Both the position numbers and the translations under genes were made by a program. Source: Alteromonas macleodii (GTDB lineage: Bacteria > Pseudomonadota > Gammaproteobacteria > Enterobacterales > Alteromonadaceae). From it: 64,000 nucleotides of DNA. The stretch lies in contig NZ_LR812090.1 in NCBI RefSeq assembly GCF_903772925.1, forward strand, positions 686,629 to 750,628, given 5' to 3'. The notes beneath the pieces are model-generated. The model did no database searches, had not been told where the DNA came from, and was given only the letters and a program-made list of their open reading frames with translations. This document shows positions 36,545 through 46,042 of the stretch, one piece after another (the first letter of the stretch is position 1; each line of letters begins with the position of its first letter).

Positions 36545-37456
36545 TTACAAACTATCGTCGTTAAGATTAAGCGCACCGCGAAGGAAGTTCAGCAGCGTAC
36601 AAATCTCTGCTGACATTAGCGCAAACTCTGCATCAAGGCGTGCTTCTACCTGATCTTTTGGTACGTCGTCAGTTTCTTCTTTAATGCGGTCGGTGAACTT
36701 AATACGCTTAATGGCGCCATCTTCACACATAATAGCCGTTAGGGTTTCTGCATATTCAAACGCAACTTTTTGAACCAGCTTACCGGCATCAAGGTGAATA
36801 CTGATTTCTTCGCTATCAAGCGGCTGGTTCTTACAGCGAATAACACTGCCTGTGTCGTCGGTAGATTTAAGTTCGGCTTCTTCAAGTAGCCCTACACCTT
36901 CTGGTGTTGACTCAGTAACCCAATGCGTAAGTTCACTTTGAAGGCTTCTGCGCGTAAAGGGAACAACCGGCAGTGAGCCAATCGCTTTTCTAACCATGGC
37001 CAAAAAGGCTTCGGCTTTGCCGTCAGACGACGCATCAACCACTACTAAGTTGTCGGCAAGAGAGATAAAACCGTGGGTATAGGTGTTTTTGGTAAAGGCC
37101 TGTGGCAGCAAGCGTGTCTGAATTTCTTGCTTAAGGTCAGCTTTGGCTTTTTTGCCAACTGGCGAACCTGTTTCCATTTCAATTTTAGCCACCATTTCGT
37201 CAAGCTCGGCATTTACCACAGCACCGGGCAAAATCTTTTCTTGTTTCTTTAGGGTTATCCAAAAACGCTGTTGAACAACATGAAACATGGTGCCTTGCTT
37301 ACCAGCCTGAGAAAACGGAGAGGCAAACCCCATGGTTGCCAAATCTTGGCTGCCGCACGGGCGAAAAGCATGTTCGTTTAAGACTCGCTCTAAATCACCC
37401 TCGTCTAGCGATAGCGGCTGAGTAATTTGATAGGCTTTTACATTTTTAAACCACAT
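36545..37456 (-). CDS. rdgC: Recombination-associated protein RdgC
   Basis: A 303-residue ring-shaped dsDNA-binding protein that limits RecA-dependent recombination. It matches Escherichia coli RdgC in length and in the opening MWFKNVKAYQITQPL and the LKQEIQTRLLPQAFTKNTYTHGFISL region, with the conserved C-terminal acidic helix (EARLDAEFALMSAEICTLLNFLRGALNL). It is a single gene. Confidence 0.97.
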   Translation of the reverse strand: MWFKNVKAYQITQPLSLDEGDLERVLNEHAFRPCGSQDLATMGFASPFSQAGKQGTMFHVVQQRFWITLKKQEKILPGAVVNAELDEMVAKIEMETGSPVGKKAKADLKQEIQTRLLPQAFTKNTYTHGFISLADNLVVVDASSDGKAEAFLAMVRKAIGSLPVVPFTRRSLQSELTHWVTESTPEGVGLLEEAELKSTDDTGSVIRCKNQPLDSEEISIHLDAGKLVQKVAFEYAETLTAIMCEDGAIKRIKFTDRIKEETDDVPKDQVEARLDAEFALMSAEICTLLNFLRGALNLNDDSL

Positions 37457-37544
37457 AGTGTAAGCATTCTCTTAATAAAAATAGGGCGCAAGCGTACCAA
37501 CGTAAGACTTGCGGTGCAATTCAATAAAGGGTTATTAGACACAT

Positions 37545-37569
37545 AAAAGGGCGCTTGCAGTGCGCGCCC
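37545..37569 (-). terminator. Intrinsic terminator after the orphan sensor kinase
   Basis: On the minus strand gggcgc - gcactgcaa - gcgccc is followed by TTTTATG, placed 24 bp past the kinase stop. Confidence 0.7.
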
Positions 37570-37592
37570 CAAATTGAAAATAGTAAAAAGGG

Positions 37593-39323
37593 TTACACAC
37601 TCTTTTTGGGAAAACGAATGGTGTACTGCAAGCCGTTGCCGAGTGTACTGTCAGCTTCAATATGGCCATGCAGTGACTGCGTAACTAGGTTATACATAAT
37701 ATGTGTGCCCAGACCGCTGCCACCTTGTCCTCGTTTAGTGGTAAAGAAAGCATCAAACAATTGACTTAGTTCTCCTTCACTTAAGCCCCTGCCGTCATCC
37801 TTATAGTAAAGAACAACATTATCACCTTCTTCTTTTACATCGAGGGTTACCGTGCCAGCGGTTTTGCCTTCAAAGCCGTGCATAAGCGAGTTAACGACCA
37901 TATTTGTAACAATCTGTGCAATAGCGCCGGGGGCACAGGTTACCACTAAATTGTCAGGACAGGTTACGTTAATTTGATGTTCGGTTTGCTTGAAACTCGG
38001 CTTTAAGGACTGGATGATCTCGTTAATGTAGTCACCTAATACAAACTCGCGTTCGGTTTCACTGGTTTGATCAACAGCTACTTGCTTAAAGCTGGCGATA
38101 AGATCTGATGCGCGTTCTAAGTTACTTAAGAGTAAAAGCGCAGTTTGCTCGGCTTCGTCAATAAAGCTTGCCATATTTTTACTGGTCAGGCTTTTATCTT
38201 CAAAATCAGTCTTTAAGTTATTAAGTCGCTCTTGCAGAAAACTGGCTGCGGTAACGCTTACGCCTAACGGGGTATTCACGTCATGTGCTATACCAGCAAC
38301 AAGACCGCCAAGCGACGCCATGCGCTCTGACTCTACTAGCTGCTCTTGTGCTTGGTGAAGGGTATCCATTGAGCTTGCAAGTTCTTGATTGCGTTTGCGA
38401 AGCTCTGCTTCTATATACTGGCGATTTTCGTTTTCCTGGCGAAGCTCTCGCTGGTGGGCGATAAGCTCGTCTTTTTGCTGCTCTAGATCAAGCATAATTT
38501 GTGACAAAGACGCGGTCTTTTTTGCCACTTCCTGTTCTAAAATAAGGTTTTGATCATCCAACTTTTTATTGGCTAGCGTTAGCTCGCTTTGCGCATTATT
38601 CAACTTGTTATTTGAAACGATAAGGTCATCAATAACGTTGTTGTACGACTCTTTAAGTTGCAATAGCTCGTTATCATCATCCAATTTGATATTAAACTTA
38701 CTTTCTTCGGGATGCTGAGGGTCGAAATTACCCATTTGCTCAGTGATGGACTGTAAGGGTTCTGAGAGCATTGTGCGAAAGGCTGTCATAAATAAGAATA
38801 CAAGAAAGGTTGTTTTCACTATCGCGTTGCCGATAAGAAAGAAAACTCCTACTTCAATACGGCTAAATATAGTGTCGAAGCTTGAGTATAAAGTAACATC
38901 GCCAACGGTAGACTCACGGCCAGAGAATTTGAAAACGAGTGGAAAGCTATAGCTAAAAACGCCTCCAGGATGATCCTCTATCAGCTCTTGGTCAACAGGC
39001 GCAGGAGAGCGCTGGACCCTTATACCGTACTCTGCAATGTAATTGCCATTTTCCCCACGAACTTGCAGGCCTTCTACAATAGGCAGTGACATTAACCCTT
39101 CTGCGATAGCTCGGACTTGGTCATTGTTAAGCTCCCACAACGCGCGAGTAAGACTAGAAGAAAAAGTGTTTTTTAATGTTTGAAGCTCGCTTTCAACGTG
39201 ATTTTTGGTGCTGAGGTACTCTGTAAAAATTTGTCCTATTGTCACAAGAAGTGTAAGCGCAAAGTATACCGATAATACCCTGGCTAAGAGCTTCCTTGAT
39301 AACCCTGTCTTGACCGCAGCCAT
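37593..39323 (-). CDS. Orphan sensor histidine kinase
   Basis: A 576-residue membrane kinase. TM1 (about residues 11-36, ARVLSVYFALTLLVTIGQIF) is followed by a roughly 130-residue periplasmic sensor, TM2 near residue 165-190 and a long Glu/Gln-rich coiled coil. Next come the phosphoacceptor box (ERMASLGGLVAGIAHDVNTPLGVSV, His near residue 350) and the HATPase domain with N (VTNMVVNSLMHGF), G1 (YYKDDGRGLS) and G2 (GQGGSGLGTHIMYNL). It belongs to the HPK4-like group with N in the H-box (HDVNTPLG). I start at MAAVKTGL; the GTG reading is four codons longer. No response regulator is adjacent except phoB, which is divergent and has its own kinase. Confidence 0.9.
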   Translation of the reverse strand: MAAVKTGLSRKLLARVLSVYFALTLLVTIGQIFTEYLSTKNHVESELQTLKNTFSSSLTRALWELNNDQVRAIAEGLMSLPIVEGLQVRGENGNYIAEYGIRVQRSPAPVDQELIEDHPGGVFSYSFPLVFKFSGRESTVGDVTLYSSFDTIFSRIEVGVFFLIGNAIVKTTFLVFLFMTAFRTMLSEPLQSITEQMGNFDPQHPEESKFNIKLDDDNELLQLKESYNNVIDDLIVSNNKLNNAQSELTLANKKLDDQNLILEQEVAKKTASLSQIMLDLEQQKDELIAHQRELRQENENRQYIEAELRKRNQELASSMDTLHQAQEQLVESERMASLGGLVAGIAHDVNTPLGVSVTAASFLQERLNNLKTDFEDKSLTSKNMASFIDEAEQTALLLLSNLERASDLIASFKQVAVDQTSETEREFVLGDYINEIIQSLKPSFKQTEHQINVTCPDNLVVTCAPGAIAQIVTNMVVNSLMHGFEGKTAGTVTLDVKEEGDNVVLYYKDDGRGLSEGELSQLFDAFFTTKRGQGGSGLGTHIMYNLVTQSLHGHIEADSTLGNGLQYTIRFPKKSV

Positions 39324-39523
39324 AGAAAAACACACCCCTGTTACTTCAGACTTTTTATGAGACTCACATTTGTAGCGAAAGCACTATTTAGAATCACATA
39401 CGTGTAGATATTTTTGACAATTCAAGAATATGCGCAATTGTATGAATAAACAAGATTGTATGTATAAACTTTGGGCGAAGCGTGTTTTATAACCGTATTA
39501 AACTTGACACATTAATGTAATCG

Positions 39524-39557
39524 TTTTAATAAAACTGTCACAGACCACATTAATAAT
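39524..39557 (+). promoter_or_regulatory. Pho box and -10 upstream of phoB
   Basis: TTTTAAT-AAAA-CTGTCAC (39524-39541) fits the two 7-mer direct repeats separated by 4 A/T bases of the PhoB site (second half perfect, first half 4 of 7). An AATAAT -10 (5 of 6) starts exactly 10 nt further on at 39552. TAATAAAACTGTCACAGA (39527-39544) is repeated identically before the DUF3450 operon. This indicates autoregulation. Confidence 0.7.
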
Positions 39558-39589
39558 AACGGCGTTTATAAATGAGCAGGAATAATACG

Positions 39590-40279
39590 ATGTCTCGTAC
39601 AGTGTTGGTGGTTGAGGACGAAGCGCCTATCCGTGAGATGCTTAAGTTTGTACTTGAGCAATCTGGTTTTAACATTATTGAAGCCGAAGATTTCGACATC
39701 GCGCAGGAAAAAATTTGCGAGCCTTACCCAGATTTAATTCTACTGGATTGGATGCTACCGGGTGGAAGCGGTGTACAGCTGGCTAAAAGTTTAAAGCAAC
39801 ATGAGTTTACTCGTGACATTCCCGTTATCATGCTAACGGCCCGTGGCGAAGAAGAAGATAAAATTCGAGGCCTGGATGCTGGTGCTGATGATTATGTGAC
39901 TAAGCCCTTCTCGCCGAAGGAACTAGTGGCAAGAATTAAAGCGGTAATGCGCAGAGTCACGCCTACGTCAAATGAAGAGCCGATCGAATTCAATGGGCTT
40001 AAACTTGAGCCTGTATCCCATCGTGTTATGGCCAATGAAGAGCCATTGGATATGGGGCCAACAGAGTTCAAGCTATTGCACTTTTTCATGACTCATCCAG
40101 AGCGAGTATACAGCCGAGAACTTCTTCTTGATAATGTGTGGGGCACTAATGTTTACGTTGAAGACAGAACGGTAGATGTACATATCCGACGCTTGCGCAA
40201 AGCTATATCTCGCCACGGGCATGATGCTATGATCCAAACCGTACGCGGTGCGGGTTATCGTTTTTCTACTAAGCTTTAA
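39590..40279 (+). CDS. phoB: Phosphate regulon response regulator PhoB
   Basis: A 229-residue OmpR-family regulator, the same length as Escherichia coli PhoB. Receiver: [12 protein letters not shown] acid pocket, phospho-Asp53 in [11 protein letters not shown], and [31 protein letters not shown]. The winged helix recognition region ([50 protein letters not shown]) is nearly identical to the E. coli one, so it should read the same DNA sites. I start at [11 protein letters not shown] (AGGA nine bases upstream), not at the ATG six codons earlier. Confidence 0.98.
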   Translation: MSRTVLVVEDEAPIREMLKFVLEQSGFNIIEAEDFDIAQEKICEPYPDLILLDWMLPGGSGVQLAKSLKQHEFTRDIPVIMLTARGEEEDKIRGLDAGADDYVTKPFSPKELVARIKAVMRRVTPTSNEEPIEFNGLKLEPVSHRVMANEEPLDMGPTEFKLLHFFMTHPERVYSRELLLDNVWGTNVYVEDRTVDVHIRRLRKAISRHGHDAMIQTVRGAGYRFSTKL

Positions 40280-40380
40280 CAAGATGCAGTGTTTAGGGAG
40301 TGGTATGACGCCATTCCCTTTACGTCTATACGCCACCTTAACGTGCGCCTATTTCCACTTTCAACAACGCGAGCTATTTC

Positions 40381-41682
40381 ATGTATTACCCGTTCTCTTG
40401 GTTGAGAAGTACTTTGCGCTTAGTGCTATTCCTTGTGGTTTTTGCGCTGGTAGGGTGGTATCTGGATGATATGTTATTCGCTGTCGCCATAGGTGCGACT
40501 TTGTTGCTGCTGTTTAACTATTGGCACCTTTATAAGCTGAACCGCTGGCTGTGGCACAGTCGCAAAATGTCTCCCCCTACTGTACGAGGCGTGTGGGAGC
40601 ATATTTATGAAGGTATTTATTACCTTCAGCGTCGAAACCGTAACAAGCGTAAAGAGCTTGGCGAGTTAGTTAAACGCTTTAGAGAGGGTTCTGAAGCCTT
40701 ACCAGATGCAGCGGTAGTGGTTGACTCAAAGGCATGTATTATCTGGTGTAATCGTCTTGCCCGTTTAGATCTTGGTTTGAAATGGCCTCAAGACTCAGGC
40801 CGGCGTATAGACAACTTATTGCGTCACCCTGAATTTATTCAGTACTTTCATGCGGGTAATTACAAATACCCTATTGAAGTACCGTCGCCGACGAACCCCA
40901 ATAAAACCTTCGAATATCGAATAATGCCTTATGGCGACGAGCACCTGCTGCTGATTGCTCGTGATATAACGCGAGTATCTCAGCTTGAAGAAATGCGTAA
41001 AGACTTTGTGGCGAACGTATCTCATGAACTTCGTACGCCGCTTACGGTTATTAATGGATACTTAGAAATTCTTCCTGTTGATGAAGCGTCAGACCCGTTT
41101 ATGCACAAAGCGATGAAAGAAATGACATCGCAAACTCATCGCATGCAAAACCTGATAGAAGATTTATTAGTACTATCGCGTATTGAAGCAAGCTCAGAAC
41201 GTATTTATGAAAACGTGGTGAATATTCCTGCTGTGCTTGCCCAAGTTGAAAGGGAAGCGCTGGCCCTCAATAAAGAAAAGAACCACGCTATCAAATTCCA
41301 TATTGATGAAGAGTTGTATGTCTTTGGTGTCGAAACCGAACTGCGAAGTGCCTGTTCTAATTTGGTGTTTAATGCCGTTCATTACACCCCCGCTGGTGGT
41401 GAGATAAACGTATATTGGCGTCGCGGTACGAGCGGCGCCCAGTTTTCTGTAGTAGACAACGGTGATGGCATTGAGCAGAACCACCTTAATCGCTTAACAG
41501 AACGCTTTTACCGTGTGGATAAAGCACGTTCACGTAAAACCGGCGGTTCAGGCTTGGGGTTATCCATTGTAAAACACGTGCTAAGTCATCATAATTCCCG
41601 TTTAGAAATAACTAGTACGTTGGGCGAGGGCAGTAACTTCTCCTTCGTATTGGATAACGAATTAATTGCAGAGCAGCTGTAA
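40381..41682 (+). CDS. phoR: Phosphate regulon sensor kinase PhoR
   Basis: A 433-residue inner-membrane kinase. It has two N-terminal hydrophobic segments with almost no periplasmic loop, as in E. coli PhoR, then a basic linker and a PAS domain (LPDAAVVVDSKACIIWCNRLARLDLGLKWPQDSG). The H-box (DFVANVSHELRTPLTVINGYLE, His215) is followed by HATPase motifs (NLVFNAVHYTPAGG, VDNGDGIEQ, TGGSGLGLSIVKHVL). Such PhoR proteins sense phosphate through the Pst complex and PhoU. It lies 101 bp after phoB in the same operon and 19 bp before pstS. Confidence 0.97.
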   Translation: MYYPFSWLRSTLRLVLFLVVFALVGWYLDDMLFAVAIGATLLLLFNYWHLYKLNRWLWHSRKMSPPTVRGVWEHIYEGIYYLQRRNRNKRKELGELVKRFREGSEALPDAAVVVDSKACIIWCNRLARLDLGLKWPQDSGRRIDNLLRHPEFIQYFHAGNYKYPIEVPSPTNPNKTFEYRIMPYGDEHLLLIARDITRVSQLEEMRKDFVANVSHELRTPLTVINGYLEILPVDEASDPFMHKAMKEMTSQTHRMQNLIEDLLVLSRIEASSERIYENVVNIPAVLAQVEREALALNKEKNHAIKFHIDEELYVFGVETELRSACSNLVFNAVHYTPAGGEINVYWRRGTSGAQFSVVDNGDGIEQNHLNRLTERFYRVDKARSRKTGGSGLGLSIVKHVLSHHNSRLEITSTLGEGSNFSFVLDNELIAEQL

Positions 41683-41701
41683 CCTTAAGAGGCAGTAAAC
41701 C

Positions 41702-42730
41702 TTGGCGAGCAAATGTCATAACATAGTGAATGGGTTGTACCGCGGTGTTATAAGTTTACTGTTGGCAATAGGTCTGTTGTTTCCACTTGAAGTACTCGCG
41801 ACTCCTCAGGCTACTCAAAGCGCCTCCTCTGCTTCAAGTACTTACCAAGTACCGGCCTACGAACGCAAACCCGGTGTGGCAGGGAAAATCTCCTCAGTGG
41901 GCTCAGACACACTGGCAAACTTAATGACCTTTTGGTCACAGGAATTCAAAACCCTTTATCCCCAGGTCGGCTTTCAAATACAGGCATCTGGTTCATCTAC
42001 CGCTCCTCCTGCGCTGATTGAAGGTACTGCTACCATTGGTCCTATGAGCCGGGAATTAAAACCCAGTGAAATACGGGACTTCACGCGAACCCACGGTTAC
42101 CCGCCAACGGTATTAAAAGTAGCAATGGATGCCATCGCCATTTTTGTGGATAGACGCAATCCGCTGCCGGGGATGACCCTTGAGCAAGTTGACGCGGTGT
42201 TTTCTGAAACCCAGTTCTGTGGCAGCAATACAGCCATTACCAATTGGTCTCAACTCGGTGTTGACGATATAGGCTATCGTTCTCCTATCAGGCTGTACGG
42301 CCGAAATTCTGTATCAGGTACTTATGGTTTGTTCAAAGTGATGGCGCTGTGTGATGGTGATTTCAAAAACACAGTAAACGAACAACCTGGCTCTGCTTCT
42401 GTAGTATTGTCTGTGGCCAGCGGTACAGGTGCAATTGGCTATGCCGCCTACGGCTATAAAACTGCGGGAGTGCGCGCTCTGCCACTAGGTGAGTCGCTAG
42501 ATAGCTTAATCCCTCTTTCTATTGACACCGTGCGTAACGAAACGTATCCGTTTGCTCGTTTTCTTTATTTGGTGATAAATAAGAAGCCCGGTGAGCCTTT
42601 ACCTACTCTGGAAAGGGAGTTTTTGCGCTATATCTTGTCACAAGAAGGGCAGCAGCAGGTATTAAGAGACGGATATTTCCCTATTCGTGAAGACGTGTTG
42701 GTACGCCAGCGCCGATTACTTGATGAATAA
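41702..42730 (+). CDS. pstS: PstS-family phosphate-binding protein
   Basis: A 342-residue exported PstS-like protein. The signal peptide (VISLLLAIGLLFPLEVLATP) is followed by the phosphate-binding fold: GKISSVGSDTLANLMTFWSQEFK, IQASGSSTAPPALIEGTATIGPMSRELK (phosphate loop) and LYGRNSVSGTYGLFK, GSASVVLSVASGTGAIGYAAYG. A TTG start at 41702 with AGAGG nine bases before it is the best choice. It follows phoR at 19 bp in the same operon. The membrane partners pstC, pstA and pstB are not in the window, so it may deliver phosphate to a transporter elsewhere or act in sensing. Confidence 0.92.
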   Translation: MASKCHNIVNGLYRGVISLLLAIGLLFPLEVLATPQATQSASSASSTYQVPAYERKPGVAGKISSVGSDTLANLMTFWSQEFKTLYPQVGFQIQASGSSTAPPALIEGTATIGPMSRELKPSEIRDFTRTHGYPPTVLKVAMDAIAIFVDRRNPLPGMTLEQVDAVFSETQFCGSNTAITNWSQLGVDDIGYRSPIRLYGRNSVSGTYGLFKVMALCDGDFKNTVNEQPGSASVVLSVASGTGAIGYAAYGYKTAGVRALPLGESLDSLIPLSIDTVRNETYPFARFLYLVINKKPGEPLPTLEREFLRYILSQEGQQQVLRDGYFPIREDVLVRQRRLLDE

Positions 42731-43144
42731 TAAATGCCAAATTTGAGCGACTGCTAAACACCTCAATACTACTCAAATCACAGCTACCCCCTATGTTATT
42801 TGAAGTTGAACAGCCCCGCTGGTTGTCATAATTACGTCACAATAGATCGTCAAATATCCATGAGCGATTGATTATTTGCAATTGAAGGGCATACCGCCCA
42901 CACCCTGATAGTGCATGTTTTTCAGCAGTTGGTGACAGCGAGTGCGTATTAAGTTGAGGTAAAATAAGAAAAAAAGCGAATTTTTTGTTGGCTGATTGCA
43001 TCTATTGAACTTTTTTTAGCTTAAATTTGAACTTTTTCTGTGAAACTTTTGTTACAGCGCCTTAATGTAACAAATGTGTCATCTACCTCAGTTAAAGTTT
43101 CCGCGTTTTCAAAATCCATAATTATACCGTACTTGGAGAAACAC
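42731..43144. other. Intergenic region before the repeat lipoprotein
   Basis: A 414-bp gap that holds the second candidate Pho box (42823-42840) and a T-rich stretch near 42960-43050. No terminator after pstS is obvious, so read-through into the lipoprotein cannot be excluded. Confidence 0.5.
42823..42840 (+). promoter_or_regulatory. Candidate Pho box upstream of the repeat lipoprotein
   Basis: TTGTCAT-AATT-ACGTCAC matches the consensus CTGTCAT-AWAW-CTGTMAY in 6 of 7 first-half and 5 of 7 second-half positions. A weak -10 could lie at about 42851. The lipoprotein ATG is 305 bp downstream. Confidence 0.6.
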
Positions 43145-45925
43145 ATGGAACTTAAGCAACTTTTCAAGGCTTCAGCTATTGCTACAGCGCTTGTGCTAGC
43201 AGGCTGTGGTGGCGATATTAATATCAGCGAAGGTGATATTGATAACAGCGTAACTAATAACAACGGTGGTGACACTGGTGGCGATACTGGTGGCGATACA
43301 GGTTCAGATGATGCAGCTCCAGGTGAATCAAGTACTTTCCTTAGCGGCGAAGTAAGCGACGCATTCGGTCAGGACGTTGAAGTTCGTGTACTTACCGGTC
43401 GTTTAACTGCAGATGACGCAGACGACCAAGGCGTAATCACACTAACTAACGACACAGTATGGGCACTTGAAGGTCCAGTATTTATCGGTAACGACAAAGC
43501 AGACAGCGTAACGCTTGCTATTGAAGAAGGTACAATCATCTTCGGTCGTACTGGTGCAGATTATCTGGTTGTAAGCCGTGACTCAAAAATTGAAGCCGAA
43601 GGTACTGCATCTGCTCCTATCATCATGACATCATTTAACGATGTTGTTGGTGATGAAGTTGGCGCAGGCCAATGGGGTGGTGTGGTTATTCTTGGTAACG
43701 GTACGTCAACTAAGTGTCCACAAGATGGTTCTGACTGTGCGCTTCAAGTAGAAGGTGCAGAAGAAGGTGCGGTATTCGGTGGTACTGACGATACAGACAA
43801 CTCTGGTATCCTTAAGTACGTTGTTGTTAAGTATGCGGGCTTTGAAATTGCACCAGACAATGAACTTAACGGTATTACTTTTGGTGGTGTTGGTTCAGGT
43901 ACAGAAGTTGATTACGTACAGGTTCACAGCAACGCTGATGACGGTGTTGAATTCTTCGGTGGTGCGGTAAACGCAAAACACCTTGTACTTACTGCTAACC
44001 AAGATGACTCAGTAGACTGGGACAATGGTTACACAGGTAAGCTTCAATACGTATATGTGGAACACGCAGCTGATAACTCTGACGCGAACCGCGGTATCGA
44101 AGGTGACGGTGACGGTGGTGACGGCCTAGAATTCTCTCAGCCAATGATCGCTAACATGACTGTGATCGGTAATAGCTTCGACACAGCTGACGCGGATTCA
44201 GAAGGTTTATTACTTCGCGACCAAACTGGCGCTAACCTAATGAACTTCCTTATCACTGGTCCAGAAGGTATGGGCGAGTGCTTGGAGATGGATACTGACG
44301 AAACGGTTCAAGCTAACCTTTCTGATGGTGACCTAACCATGACTTACTCAGCGATTGCATGTTCTGAGCCGTTCAATACGCCAGAAGGTGCGGTTGACCT
44401 AGAAGCATGGTTCACTGGCCAAGATGGTAACCAGCTAATCGCATTTGAAGACCGTGCAAACCTTGGTCTTAACCAAGACGGTACATTGACAGCAGAAAGT
44501 GAACTGCTTACTGCTGGCGGTGACGCGTCAACCTTGCTTGATACTTTCTTCGAAGCGAACACCTTCATTGGTGCTGTAGGTGAAGATGACTGGCGTCAAG
44601 GTTGGGCATTCGGTTTCGGTGGCGGTAACATCGAACTAGTACAATCTGCTTCTGGCTGCCCATCAGGTACAACTTCAATCACCCCAGTAGACGGTTCAAC
44701 TACTACGTGTGAGGTGTCAGGTACCATCACATCTGACCTAACGCTTACAGAAGGCAATCTATATGCCCTTTCTGGTGCAGTATTCGTAGGTGGCGACAAG
44801 GAAAACAGCGCAACCCTTACTGTTGAGCCTGGCGTAACCGTTTACGGCGCATCTGGCAATGATTACCTAGTAATTAGCCGTGACTCAGAGATTAACGCAA
44901 ACGGTACTGCCGAAAACCCAATTACATTCACTTCACGTGACCACGTTGTTGGCGGTCTTGATGCAGGTGAAGCTGGTCAATGGGGCGGCATGATCGTCCT
45001 AGGTAACGGCGAATCAACTAAGTGTCCACAAGATGGCACTTCATGTTCACTTCAAGTAGAAGGTGCACAAGAAGGTGCAGTATTCGGCGGTACAGATAAT
45101 ACAGATAGCTCTGGTACACTTCGCTACGTCCGCGTAATGCACGGTGGTTTCGAAATCGCGCCTGACAACGAGCTTAACGGTATCACCTTTGGTGGTGTTG
45201 GCTCTGGTACTACTGTTGAATATGTACAAGTACACAAAAACGCGGATGACGGTGTTGAGTTCTTCGGTGGTGCAGTAAACGTTAAGTACCTAACGCTAAC
45301 AAGCATCCAAGATGACTCTGTAGACTGGGATAACGGCTACGTAGGTAAGCTACAGTTCGTATTGGTTAAGCATGCTGACGACAACTCAGACGCTAACCGC
45401 GCTATTGAAGGCGATGGTGACGGCGGTGACGGTACTGCGTTCTCAAATCCAATGGTTGCTAACATGACTATCATTGGTAACGAGTTCGATACCGCTGACG
45501 CTGACTCTGAAGGTGTTCTACTTCGCGACCAAACTAACGCACAGCTATACAACTTTGTTGTAACCGGTCCTGCGGGAATGGGCGAGTGTTTCGAAGCTGA
45601 CTTAAGCGATGGCGACACTACGCTACTTGCCAATATGGACGGCACTAACGAAACGCAACTTACTTTCGAAACGTCTGTTCTAGCGTGTGCTGAAAACATC
45701 AACAACTCTGGTGATTTCGACCAAGAAGCATGGTTCACTGCGCAATCTGGTAATACGCTACTAGACAACACTGCAACGGTACTTAACGGTATCTACACAG
45801 TAGACGCAACTGCTGCTACTGACGTATCGACGCTAGACAGCTTCTTCTCTTCAGTAGACTTTATCGGCGCAGTTAAAGACGCTGATAACGACTGGACTGC
45901 GGGATGGACTGTTGGTCTTGAATAA
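43145..45925 (+). CDS. Large surface lipoprotein made of two tandem homologous halves
   Basis: A 926-residue lipoprotein that I can describe but not name. Signal MELKQLFKASAIATALVLAGC gives Cys21 as lipidated residue. A Gly/Asp-rich linker with repeated GGDTGGDTG follows, then two about 430-residue homologous units. Matching blocks are VFIGNDKADSVTLAIEEGT / VFVGGDKENSATLTVEPGV, GQWGGVVILGNGTSTKCPQDG / GQWGGMIVLGNGESTKCPQDG, ELNGITFGGVGSGT in both, DDGVEFFGGAVN in both, QDDSVDWDNGY in both and DADSEGLLLRDQT / DADSEGVLLRDQT. The pattern suggests parallel beta-helix or beta-solenoid folds with Asp-rich turns and conserved Cys pairs. I use the ATG at 43145 (GGAGA upstream); the upstream reading is spurious. 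It lies between the Pho box and the TonB receptor gene. Confidence 0.85.
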   Translation: MELKQLFKASAIATALVLAGCGGDINISEGDIDNSVTNNNGGDTGGDTGGDTGSDDAAPGESSTFLSGEVSDAFGQDVEVRVLTGRLTADDADDQGVITLTNDTVWALEGPVFIGNDKADSVTLAIEEGTIIFGRTGADYLVVSRDSKIEAEGTASAPIIMTSFNDVVGDEVGAGQWGGVVILGNGTSTKCPQDGSDCALQVEGAEEGAVFGGTDDTDNSGILKYVVVKYAGFEIAPDNELNGITFGGVGSGTEVDYVQVHSNADDGVEFFGGAVNAKHLVLTANQDDSVDWDNGYTGKLQYVYVEHAADNSDANRGIEGDGDGGDGLEFSQPMIANMTVIGNSFDTADADSEGLLLRDQTGANLMNFLITGPEGMGECLEMDTDETVQANLSDGDLTMTYSAIACSEPFNTPEGAVDLEAWFTGQDGNQLIAFEDRANLGLNQDGTLTAESELLTAGGDASTLLDTFFEANTFIGAVGEDDWRQGWAFGFGGGNIELVQSASGCPSGTTSITPVDGSTTTCEVSGTITSDLTLTEGNLYALSGAVFVGGDKENSATLTVEPGVTVYGASGNDYLVISRDSEINANGTAENPITFTSRDHVVGGLDAGEAGQWGGMIVLGNGESTKCPQDGTSCSLQVEGAQEGAVFGGTDNTDSSGTLRYVRVMHGGFEIAPDNELNGITFGGVGSGTTVEYVQVHKNADDGVEFFGGAVNVKYLTLTSIQDDSVDWDNGYVGKLQFVLVKHADDNSDANRAIEGDGDGGDGTAFSNPMVANMTIIGNEFDTADADSEGVLLRDQTNAQLYNFVVTGPAGMGECFEADLSDGDTTLLANMDGTNETQLTFETSVLACAENINNSGDFDQEAWFTAQSGNTLLDNTATVLNGIYTVDATAATDVSTLDSFFSSVDFIGAVKDADNDWTAGWTVGLE

Positions 45926-45949
45926 GGCCCAGTTCGCATAGCTAAAAAC

Positions 45950-45985
45950 AAGCAAGTGCGTTGCAAAAGTGGCGCACTTGCTTTT
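45950..45985 (+). terminator. Intrinsic terminator after the lipoprotein
   Basis: aagcaagtgcg - 12 nt - cgcacttgctt is an 11-bp stem with a T-run tail. It lies between the lipoprotein and the TonB receptor, so the receptor is reached by partial read-through or has its own promoter. Confidence 0.75.
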
Positions 45986-46042
45986 AAGTTTGTAAGACAC
46001 GAAATATTTTCGTGAAAGTATTCCTTTCTAAAGAGGTTCATC

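Noticed and set aside
43040..43144. Upstream extension of the lipoprotein reading frame by 35 codons
   Set aside because: It lacks a signal peptide at its start, while the ATG at 43145 follows GGAGA and begins a perfect lipoprotein signal.
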